Of a DNA stretch of 14,521 nucleotides, positions 6,463 through 13,505 are shown one piece after another. The position numbers were made by a program, and so were the translations under genes. Origin of the DNA: Candidatus Cloacimonadota bacterium (GTDB taxonomy: Bacteria; Muiribacteriota; UBA6191; JACPRK01); the NCBI GenBank assembly GCA_021772705.1, contig JAJFLN010000543.1, forward strand, positions 1-14,521, written 5' to 3'. The stretch's first letter is position 1. The number at the start of each line of letters is the position of its first letter. Below the pieces are notes generated by a model. It had not been told where the DNA came from. It saw nothing but the letters and a program-made list of their open reading frames with translations, and did not search any database.

Positions 6463-9027
6463 ATGAGCAGAACACACGCGTCAAGCTTACTCGTCACCGC
6501 CCTGCCGGGCCTGGGCGGGCAACTCGCCGCCAGGCTCTCCGGGGAGCCCGGAATCGTGGTGACTCGCACCGAAGGCGATCGGATCGCTGTCGTCCTCGAG
6601 ACGGCAGCGGCCCATAACTCCGTCGCCACCTATCAGCGGATCGTCGATCTTCAGGAGGTGGAGACCACTAATGTGGCCTACACGGGCCTGGCTCCGGAGG
6701 GCATGTCCCGGCGGAGCTTCCTGGAATCCCTGGCCGTGACGACCCTGGCACTCTCGGCTGCTGGCGGCGGCAGCCAGGTTCAGGCCGCCGGCAAGGAGAA
6801 GAAGTGGATACCCGATTCGGGAGCCACGAAGTGGAACAAGACCGTCTGCCGGTTCTGCGGCACCGGGTGTGGTGTCATGGCCGGTGTCGAGGACGGCAAG
6901 GTCGTCGCCGTCCGGGGTGATGAGCTGAATCCGGTCAACAAGGGGCTGCTCTGCGTGAAGGGGTACCACCTTCCGGGAATTCTCTACGGAAAGGACCGGC
7001 TCACCACGCCACTGATTCGCCGCAACGGCAAGCTGCAGCCCGCCACCTGGGACGAGGCCCTGGACCTGATCGCCTCGAAGATGAAGACCACCGTGGAGAA
7101 GCACGGCAAGAACGCCATCGGCATGTACGGCTCGGGCCAGTGGACTATCGTCGAAGGTTACGCCGCCCTGAAGCTGTTCAAGGGCGGCATCGGCACGGAC
7201 AACGTGGAAGCCAACGCCCGGCTCTGCATGGCCAGCGCCGTCACGGGGTTCATGACCACCTTCGGCTCCGATGAGCCCATGGGTTGCTACGACGACTTCG
7301 AGCACGGCGATACCTTCGTCCTCTGGGGCAACAACATGGCCGAGATGCACCCGGTGCTCTTCTCTCGGATACTGGAGCGGCGCCGCAAGTCATCCTGGGT
7401 GAAGATCATCGATATCGGGACCCGGCGAACCCGGACCACCCGCTTCGCGGACCAGTACATCCCCATAAAGCCCGGGACGGATCTGGCCTTGGCCAACGGT
7501 ATCGCCCACCTGCTGGTGAAGAACGACGCCGTGGACAAGGCATTCGTCGAGGAGCACGTGACCCTGAAGAAGGGTCTGACCCAGATGGGGTACGGCCTGG
7601 AGGATGGTTACCAGTTCAAGGACAAGCCGGAGTCGATCTCCTTCGATGACTACGTGGCCTTCCTGGCGGACTACACCCCGGAGAAAGTCTCGGCGACCAC
7701 GGGTATTCCGGTATCCACCATCCAGGAGCTGGCCAAGAAGTACGGCGACAAGAGCCGCGGCGTCGTGAGCCTCTGGTGCATGGGAGTGAATCAGCATTCC
7801 CGGGGCACCTGGATGAACAACCTCATCTACAACCTTCACCTGCTGACGGGAAAGATCTCGAAGAAGGGTTCGGGACCCCTGTCGTTGACCGGCCAGCCGA
7901 GCGCCTGCGGAACGGTGCGCGAAGTGGGTACCGTGGCAGCCCGGCTGCCGGCGGACACGTTCATCACCAACCCGGAACACCGGAAGAAAGCAGCCGAGAT
8001 ATGGGGCGTCCCGGTGGAGAACATTCCCGACAAGCCAGGTCTACACACCATCGCCATGTTCCGGGCCCTGGCACGGGGAGATCTGAAGTTCGTCTGGGTC
8101 CAGTGCACCAACCCCTTCGTCACCCTGCCGAACCAGGCCAGGTACCGCAAGGCATTCGAGTCCGGCGAGGCATTCATGGTGGTATCCGACGTCTACCCTA
8201 CGGAGACGACGGCCCTGGCAAGCGTCGTGTTGCCTTCCTCGATGTGGATCGAGAAGGAGGGCCTCTTCGGTAACACGGAGCGACGAACGCAGCAGTGGAA
8301 CAAGCTGGTGGAGCCTCCGGGCCAGGCCCGAGACGACCTCTGGCAGATCGTGGAGATCGGCAAGCGGCTCGGACACGGCAAGCTCTTCGAGACCGGCGAC
8401 CTGCCACTCCACGAGGGCCTGTTCGAGGAGTATCGCAAGTTCGGCTTGGGAATCGGCAAGGACCTGGCCTCCTACTCTCAGTACGTCGAGAATCGCGGCC
8501 TCCGTTGGCCCGTGGTGAACGGTGTCGAGACACGATGGAGATACCGGGAAGGCGAAGATCCCTACGTCGCTGAGGGCAAGGGCATCGAGTTCTACAAGAA
8601 CAAGAAGACCGGCGGCCGGGCCGTGATCTGGGCCCGCCCCTACGAGCCACCCGCCGAGATCCCGGACAAGGACTACCCCTTCTGGCTCACAACGGGGCGG
8701 GTCCTGGAGCACTGGCACACGGGCACCATGACCCGTCGGGTTCCGGAGCTCTTCGGCGCCGTAGACAGTGCGTACATCGAGATGAACCCCGAGGACGCCC
8801 TCACCCATGGCCTGGAAGCGGGTAACCAGGTCAGGATCAAGTCTCGCCGGGGGGAGATGGTGCTTCCACTGAAGCTGAGGGAACGTTCAATCCCGGAGAA
8901 GGGCTCCGTGTTCATTCCCTTCTTCGACGAGACCAAACTGGTCAACTACTTGACACTTGATTCTTTCTGCCCCATTTCAAAGGAGCCGGACTACAAGAAG
9001 TGTGCGGTCCGGGTGGAGAAGGCATGA
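6463..9027 (+). CDS. napA: Periplasmic nitrate reductase NapA with fused N-terminal NapD chaperone domain
   Basis: An 854-residue molybdoenzyme expected to reduce nitrate to nitrite in the periplasm. Residues 5-78 (HASSLLVTALPG ... ETTNVAYTGL) have the length and pattern of NapD, the small ferredoxin-like chaperone that binds the NapA Tat signal. They are followed without a stop by MSRRSFLESLAVTTLALSAA (81-100), a clear Tat signal. The 4Fe-4S cluster cysteines are Cys129, Cys132, Cys136 and Cys164. Cys255 in NARLCMASAV is the molybdenum ligand typical of NapA, and DEPMGCYDD follows, as in NapA. The remainder matches the bis-MGD oxidoreductase fold to the C-terminal domain; the NapA part alone (774 residues) is of a normal size. 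The start at 6463 has a good GGAG site. The internal ATG at 6703 has GGAGGG only one base away, so separate initiation of NapA is not favoured. Formate dehydrogenase and NasA are less likely, given the NARxCMASAV motif and the NapD/NapB context. Confidence 0.93.
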   Translation: MSRTHASSLLVTALPGLGGQLAARLSGEPGIVVTRTEGDRIAVVLETAAAHNSVATYQRIVDLQEVETTNVAYTGLAPEGMSRRSFLESLAVTTLALSAAGGGSQVQAAGKEKKWIPDSGATKWNKTVCRFCGTGCGVMAGVEDGKVVAVRGDELNPVNKGLLCVKGYHLPGILYGKDRLTTPLIRRNGKLQPATWDEALDLIASKMKTTVEKHGKNAIGMYGSGQWTIVEGYAALKLFKGGIGTDNVEANARLCMASAVTGFMTTFGSDEPMGCYDDFEHGDTFVLWGNNMAEMHPVLFSRILERRRKSSWVKIIDIGTRRTRTTRFADQYIPIKPGTDLALANGIAHLLVKNDAVDKAFVEEHVTLKKGLTQMGYGLEDGYQFKDKPESISFDDYVAFLADYTPEKVSATTGIPVSTIQELAKKYGDKSRGVVSLWCMGVNQHSRGTWMNNLIYNLHLLTGKISKKGSGPLSLTGQPSACGTVREVGTVAARLPADTFITNPEHRKKAAEIWGVPVENIPDKPGLHTIAMFRALARGDLKFVWVQCTNPFVTLPNQARYRKAFESGEAFMVVSDVYPTETTALASVVLPSSMWIEKEGLFGNTERRTQQWNKLVEPPGQARDDLWQIVEIGKRLGHGKLFETGDLPLHEGLFEEYRKFGLGIGKDLASYSQYVENRGLRWPVVNGVETRWRYREGEDPYVAEGKGIEFYKNKKTGGRAVIWARPYEPPAEIPDKDYPFWLTTGRVLEHWHTGTMTRRVPELFGAVDSAYIEMNPEDALTHGLEAGNQVRIKSRRGEMVLPLKLRERSIPEKGSVFIPFFDETKLVNYLTLDSFCPISKEPDYKKCAVRVEKA

Positions 9028-9563
9028 ACCTACCAGCCATGAAATCGAGAGAGTCGATTGCCGTGCTGGTGGCCGCCATGCTGTCCCTAGCATTGGTGAC
9101 GCCAGTCACGGCTGAATCGAGAGCCGACCTGGAGGCCACCCGAAAGGCCGCCCGAGCCTACGAGGGTTCTCCTCCCACGATTCCTCACTGGTACGATCCT
9201 CTGGACCAGAGTTCATGCATCACCTGTCACAGCGAGGGGCTCGACGTCGGCTACGGGAGGCCGGCGCCGATCGTCCCCCACCCGACATGGCTCGCTTGCC
9301 TGCAGTGTCACGTCAACCGGGCCGAACCGGGCGTAGAACTACCGGAGAACTCACTGACCGGACTCGGTCTGACTTCAGGAGCTCACCGGGCTCACTCGGA
9401 GGCGCCGCCAGTGGTGCCCCACCGGGTGTACGGCAGGGACAACTGCGCCTCCTGCCACGCCGGTCCAGGCACACACGAAGCAATCCGAACCGACCACCCG
9501 GAACGTCAGCACTGCCTGCAGTGCCACGTCGCCGATACCACCATGGAGTACCACATGCACTGA
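9024..9563 (+). CDS. Tetraheme NapB-like periplasmic cytochrome c
   Basis: A 179-residue secreted cytochrome, signal peptide about 1-30 (hydrophobic core AVLVAAMLSLALV, cleavage near VTA). Four CXXCH motifs have first Cys at 65, 92, 141 and 164. NapB, the electron-transfer partner of NapA, normally has two. The protein reads as two successive NapB-type units: PPTIPH-CITCH-HP-CLQCHV (about 50-97) and PPVVPH-CASCH-HP-CLQCHV (about 128-169). This suggests an internal duplication of a diheme unit. It starts with an ATGA overlap with napA and has GGAG (9015-9018) five bases upstream; a GTG at 9000 lies inside napA and precedes the signal peptide, so it is rejected. It should carry electrons to NapA, taken from the octaheme or from the Rieske/cytochrome b module, as no NapC is present. 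Confidence 0.88.
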   Translation: MNLPAMKSRESIAVLVAAMLSLALVTPVTAESRADLEATRKAARAYEGSPPTIPHWYDPLDQSSCITCHSEGLDVGYGRPAPIVPHPTWLACLQCHVNRAEPGVELPENSLTGLGLTSGAHRAHSEAPPVVPHRVYGRDNCASCHAGPGTHEAIRTDHPERQHCLQCHVADTTMEYHMH

Positions 9564-9638
9564 TAAGGGTCGGAGCCTGGGGCAGACGGCACCGCAACAG
9601 CGGGTCGCCATGGCTTTTACCCGGGAAGGAGTAGAGAA

Positions 9639-10883
9639 ATGAAAAGGCTTCTACTAGTGGCCATTGCGATGGCCACGCTTCACTCATCCGTCTGCGCCGA
9701 GACGGTCGATTCGAGAGAACCGAAGTTCTCCGGCAGCCTGCGCTACAGGGCCGAGATCTTCAGCGATCTGGATTTCAATGGCGCCGTCGGTGTGGACAAC
9801 GACTACATCCTGCAACGGTTGCGTCTGAACGCAGACCTGCCCATCGGTGAGAAATCCCGGGCCTACGTGGTCCTGCAGGATTCGCGTATCTTCGGCGAGG
9901 AGTTCCTGCCCAGGCTCACCATGCGCCCCATCGACCTGCAGCAGGGGTTCTTCGAGACCCGGGACCTCTTCGGTACCGAAGGACTGTCCCTGAAGGCCGG
10001 ACGTCAGGAGATCGCCTACGGCAAAGAGCGAATCGTCGGTAAGTTCGCCTTTAACAACGTGGGGCGCACCTACGACGGCTTCCGGATGCGATACGACCGG
10101 GACGGCGGCTGGCATGAGCTGTTCATCGCCCGGATCATCAACGATCCCTCCGCTCCCAGCGATCAGGCCCTCTCGGGATTGCACAACTACTTCGACCTGG
10201 GCGAGAAACGGAGCGCCGAGGCCTACATCTTCCGCCGCCGCGACGCCCGATCCGGAGTCGACCTGGACGAGTACACCTACGGCGTCCGATCCTGGGGTCC
10301 TCTGGACGGCAACTTCGACTACTCCTTCGAAGGCGCTCTGCAGGGCGGCAACCGTGGCGTCAACGATATCGACGCCTGGGCGTTGCACTCCGGTGTAGGC
10401 TACAACTTCGAGTGCGAGCGCAAGACCCGGGTGGGCGTGGAGTTCAACGCCGCTTCCGGCGATGACGACCCGACGGCGGGGACGGTCAAGACCTTCGACA
10501 ACATGTTCCCCACAAACCAGTACCACTACGGGCTGGCAAACCGGTTCAGCTGGCGGAACATGTCGAACCTGAAGATCGACGTCTCGACGGACATCGCCCA
10601 GAAGCTGCGAGGAACCCTGGCCTACCACTGGTTCAAGCTCCAGGACGTCCGGGACTTCTGGTACGCCGCCAACCGGGTCCCCATCGGGTTCATCGGCCGG
10701 GACGCCACGGGGACCGTCTCCGACGACGCCGGCAGCGAGATTGACGTCCTCCTGAAGTACAAGTGGAGGCCTGATGTGGCCCTCGAGTTCGGCGCCGGCA
10801 TCTTCGACCCCGGCAGCCGAGCTGCCGCCACGCCGCGGGACACGGCGACGGCGATCTACTTCCAGACGGTCTGGAAGTTCTGA
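9639..10883 (+). CDS. Outer-membrane beta-barrel porin, alginate-export (AlgE-like) family
   Basis: A 414-residue protein with a signal peptide (MKRLLLVAIAMATLHSSVCA, cleavage after residue 20). Alternating beta-strand patterns follow, and it ends in the outer-membrane sorting aromatic VWKF. GRQEIAYGKERIVG, FNNVGRTYDGFRMRY and FPTNQYHYGLANRFSWRN are characteristic of the alginate_exp family. That family name comes from AlgE of alginate producers; most members elsewhere have unknown substrates. As the last gene of a nitrate-respiration operon, 75 bases after the NapB-like gene and with AAGGAG (9626-9631) seven bases upstream, its most sensible job here is passage of nitrate, nitrite or a related small anion across the outer membrane (inference). 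No alginate genes are seen. Confidence 0.85.
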   Translation: MKRLLLVAIAMATLHSSVCAETVDSREPKFSGSLRYRAEIFSDLDFNGAVGVDNDYILQRLRLNADLPIGEKSRAYVVLQDSRIFGEEFLPRLTMRPIDLQQGFFETRDLFGTEGLSLKAGRQEIAYGKERIVGKFAFNNVGRTYDGFRMRYDRDGGWHELFIARIINDPSAPSDQALSGLHNYFDLGEKRSAEAYIFRRRDARSGVDLDEYTYGVRSWGPLDGNFDYSFEGALQGGNRGVNDIDAWALHSGVGYNFECERKTRVGVEFNAASGDDDPTAGTVKTFDNMFPTNQYHYGLANRFSWRNMSNLKIDVSTDIAQKLRGTLAYHWFKLQDVRDFWYAANRVPIGFIGRDATGTVSDDAGSEIDVLLKYKWRPDVALEFGAGIFDPGSRAAATPRDTATAIYFQTVWKF

Positions 10884-10912
10884 CCCGGACCTCATGGCAC
10901 CGAGATTGACCA

Positions 10913-10941
10913 GCGGGCCTCCCCAGAGGCCCGCTTTTCTT
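10913..10941 (+). terminator. Intrinsic terminator of the Rieske-Nap operon
   Basis: GCGGGCCTC and GAGGCCCGC form a perfect nine-base stem around the loop CCCA, followed by TTTTCTT. It lies 29 bases after the porin stop. The stem abuts the stop codon of the convergent permease gene, so it may also halt transcription from the other side, though without a T run there. Confidence 0.92.
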
Positions 10942-12308
10942 CAGTAGTACTTCACGCAGGCCATGGCCAGGCCGACCAGCCCGAGACCCCATGCCCAGAA
11001 GAGTGTCTTCACCAGGATCTGGCGAGTGGTGACGCCGGCGAAGCTGGCAGTCCAGACGTTGTGAGTATTGGTGGGGTCGCAGATTCCTTGGATCTGTCCC
11101 ACACTCAGAAGGGCGGCCATGATCGCCGAGGGTGGGATGGCTCCCGTGGCGTGCAGGATTCCCGTCAATCCGAAGCCGAGACCCCAGATGTTCAGCGGTC
11201 CCCGGTAGAGGGCCAGAGGAGCGGCCAGGGCGAATAGACAGAAGTATCCCAGAGGTCCCTGAGGCGCCACGGCGGACATGCCGGGCTCCAGGGCTGCCCG
11301 GACAGAGGGATGCCAGAGGGCTTTCAACAGCATTCCCAGTCCCATCAGCAGCGCCGTGGCGGGGGCGACCGCCACCAGTCCCTCGACGACGCTCTGGGTG
11401 AGAAGCCGGGCCGAACGACGGCGGCCCAGGGCCAGGTATCCGTAGAGCAAGCTCACCAGGAACGCAGCCAGGGGCCCCATTCCAAGAACGACGACGAGCA
11501 GGACGGGCAAGACAGCGGTGAGATAGACCGCGGACGGGAGGTCGCCTCCAGCGGGACTTGTCAGCATCCTCGGCAGCACCCTTGCCCAGGTCAGGGCCAG
11601 GGCTGGAAAAGCCGCGAGCCCCCGAAGGGATTCCCTCAAACTGCCTCCGGGTTCACGAACAGACTCGACGAAGAGAAAGAGAATCCCGGCGAGAGCGGCA
11701 AAGAACGCCAAGGGCAGTGCGAAGTCTTGCACCGTGGAAAGCTCGAGTCCCAGTACTTCCTTGTAGACACTCCAGTTCAGGGGATTGAGGATTCCCCCGA
11801 TGCTGATTCCGAACAGGAAGGAGGACGCGGCGGTCAGAGGCGGTACTCCTATTGCCTGCAGCACGGGCAAGACAACGGTTCCGATCATCACGATCGCTCC
11901 CAGACCGCCTAGAGTGGTGAACAGAAGCGCCACGAGCAGCATCATCACGATCGAGACCCCGAGAGGGTTGTCACCGGACAGCTCGGCCGTCACGCCGATC
12001 ACCCGAGCCGTGACACCGGACTTCTCGAGAAACACGGCGACCATGGCCCCCGCCATCAGGGTCACGTAGGCGACGTGGAGCATGAGCGCTCCATCGTTGA
12101 TCACGGTCCCGGCGATCTCTCCCCCGGCAGCAGCGATTGCCGGCAGCGAACCCCGGAGACCCTGATCCGCCAGCTGTCCCCAGGGTGGGACACTGGTCAC
12201 GGCGATGGCCAGGGCCATGCCTGGCAGAGCCAGCAAGGTGGGCAAGACCCGCAGGAAAATAAGGGCGCCACCGGCGAGGAAGATACCGAGGATGAGGACG
12301 GCCAGCAT
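10941..12308 (-). CDS. Polytopic membrane permease, ion-transporter-superfamily-like (GntP/CitMHS-type)
   Basis: A 455-residue, very hydrophobic protein with about 11-12 predicted membrane helices, many Gly/Ala/Leu and few charged residues. The arrangement resembles organic-anion permeases of the ion transporter superfamily. A re-entrant-like region GGLGAIVMIGTVVLPVL ... GISIGGILNPLNW occurs near 150-200, and a second conserved-looking motif CDPTNTHNVW sits near the C-terminus. These suggest two repeats with substrate-binding hairpins. I cannot assign a substrate; GntP, CitMHS or C4-dicarboxylate carriers are the nearest types by appearance. Its ATG lies five bases after the stop of the secreted-protein gene, so the two are co-transcribed and may act together. 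Confidence 0.7.
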   Translation of the reverse strand: MLAVLILGIFLAGGALIFLRVLPTLLALPGMALAIAVTSVPPWGQLADQGLRGSLPAIAAAGGEIAGTVINDGALMLHVAYVTLMAGAMVAVFLEKSGVTARVIGVTAELSGDNPLGVSIVMMLLVALLFTTLGGLGAIVMIGTVVLPVLQAIGVPPLTAASSFLFGISIGGILNPLNWSVYKEVLGLELSTVQDFALPLAFFAALAGILFLFVESVREPGGSLRESLRGLAAFPALALTWARVLPRMLTSPAGGDLPSAVYLTAVLPVLLVVVLGMGPLAAFLVSLLYGYLALGRRRSARLLTQSVVEGLVAVAPATALLMGLGMLLKALWHPSVRAALEPGMSAVAPQGPLGYFCLFALAAPLALYRGPLNIWGLGFGLTGILHATGAIPPSAIMAALLSVGQIQGICDPTNTHNVWTASFAGVTTRQILVKTLFWAWGLGLVGLAMACVKYY

Positions 12309-12313
12309 GGCGG

Positions 12314-13369
12314 TCAGTCGCCCTGTTCCGGGAACCGGATACGAATCTCCGTGACTCCCTCCAGAGCGTCGGCAATCTTGCCAACTCTGACGGGAACTGG
12401 CTGCCAGGGTCCCTGATGGAATCGGACCTCGCAGACTCCCGATCCGGGCCGGATGTGGCGGGAGAACAGGGGCGCCAATCCCTCCAGGAATGGGCGGTCC
12501 GTCAGAGGTCCGACGATGAGCCAGGCCGGGACATTGCCCCAGACATAGGCCAGATGTGGGCTGCGAGCGTGGCGGGAGGGCAGGATCTGAAAGGCTCCGA
12601 TCTGTCCCTTGGGGGATGTGGAGACTCCGATCACACCGGGGTGATTGGCCCGGATCCGGCCGACGCCGACATGGGCCGACCCACCGAATCGTCCGACAGC
12701 GCCCACGGCACGCTCCACCCTCGCCAAAACCTTTCTCGAGCCATCGGAGAACCTTGCCCGCAGGAGTCCCCCCTCCCGGTTTGCCACGTGAAGCTCGGTG
12801 AGGTCGACTTCGGGACGCAGGGAGACCAGGACAAGCACATCCCGGAGTCGAGGCAGATAACCCGAGGGCAGCGGATCGAGTTCGCCCGAACGTTCCAGAT
12901 ACACCGGATTGCCCACCCGGGGTGAGTCCTCAGGTCCGAAGGGCCCCGTGCCGGCCGGCACATCAGTGAAGATCGAGGCCTGGTGCGAGAAGTAAGACTT
13001 CACCCCTGCCTCGTCCTGACCCATGAGTTCCCGGGGTTGCAGGGTGATGAGCATGGCGTGAGCTTCACCGGAACCGACCTTCAAGTGAATCGCGTTCACC
13101 GCAGAGGCGGCGACGGTGCCATCGGACACCCAGTCGGCTGCGGTGAACCCTGTGGGGGAGGTCTCCTCCGCGTAACCCAGGTTGGGGCGAATGACCCTGC
13201 CTAGGAGGCGCCAGGTCGCCCCTCGGTTCCGGGAAACCTCGATGGCCCCTCGGAAACTGTTGACGACCCTGACCCGGCACTCCTCTTGTGAGTCCTGAGC
13301 CTGCAGACTCGAGGCTGGCGCGGCGAACAGAACCAGGGCCAGTAGCCCGGCCCGTGTCCAGCTCCGCAT
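12314..13369 (-). CDS. Secreted protein of unknown function paired with the permease
   Basis: A 351-residue protein I do not recognise. The ATG at 13369 is chosen because it begins a clean signal peptide (positive MRSWTR, core AGLLALVLFAAPA, cleavage near LQA24). The open frame continues upstream to 13567, but that part is Thr/Arg-rich, overlaps the cytochrome gene antiparallel to nothing useful and reads as a shadow of its acidic tail. The mature part has an Asp-box-like motif SRNRGATW (46-53) soon after Cys31, a segment AASAVNAIHLKVGSG, and RANHPGVIGVSTSPKG in the second half. There are only two cysteines in the mature chain (31 and about 313), near its two ends, which could form a disulfide. 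It is tightly linked to the permease, so it may be a periplasmic partner or binding protein. No ribosome site is obvious. Confidence 0.7.
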   Translation of the reverse strand: MRSWTRAGLLALVLFAAPASSLQAQDSQEECRVRVVNSFRGAIEVSRNRGATWRLLGRVIRPNLGYAEETSPTGFTAADWVSDGTVAASAVNAIHLKVGSGEAHAMLITLQPRELMGQDEAGVKSYFSHQASIFTDVPAGTGPFGPEDSPRVGNPVYLERSGELDPLPSGYLPRLRDVLVLVSLRPEVDLTELHVANREGGLLRARFSDGSRKVLARVERAVGAVGRFGGSAHVGVGRIRANHPGVIGVSTSPKGQIGAFQILPSRHARSPHLAYVWGNVPAWLIVGPLTDRPFLEGLAPLFSRHIRPGSGVCEVRFHQGPWQPVPVRVGKIADALEGVTEIRIRFPEQGD

Positions 13370-13505
13370 CAGCCGGCGCAGGGCATGGATTCCGGACGAA
13401 GCCAGACCACCAGAACCTCGACAGGAGCCGCCCCCCAGCGCGGGACCGCCGGCACAGGTGACGGACAGGATGCCAGGCGTGCCGGCTCCCCGCAGCGAGA
13501 ACGAA
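13370..13505 (-). other. Gap between cytochrome c and secreted-protein genes, with inverted repeat
   Basis: This 136-base gap has no convincing gene. GCCGGCAC (13448-13455) and GTGCCGGC (13479-13486) form a perfect eight-base inverted repeat with a 23-base loop, extendable by GGGA/TCCC across a two-base bulge. There is no T run, so it could be a processing or attenuating hairpin after the cytochrome gene or a regulator site for the secreted-protein gene. Confidence 0.45.

Noticed and set aside
9000..9023. GTG start for the NapB-like gene
   Set aside because: The ATG at 9024 has the typical ATGA overlap with napA, a GGAG site at the right distance and begins the signal peptide region.
6463..9027. 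Formate dehydrogenase or assimilatory nitrate reductase as the identity of the molybdoenzyme
   Set aside because: The NARLCMASAV and DEPMGCYDD motifs, the Tat signal, the NapD domain and the adjacent NapB-like gene point to periplasmic NapA; no selenocysteine-type or NasA C-terminal features are seen.
9684..10895. A 403-codon open frame on the minus strand opposite the porin
   Set aside because: Its Val/Gly/Asp-rich translation shows no fold or motif; the plus-strand frame has a signal peptide, barrel motifs and a C-terminal aromatic residue.
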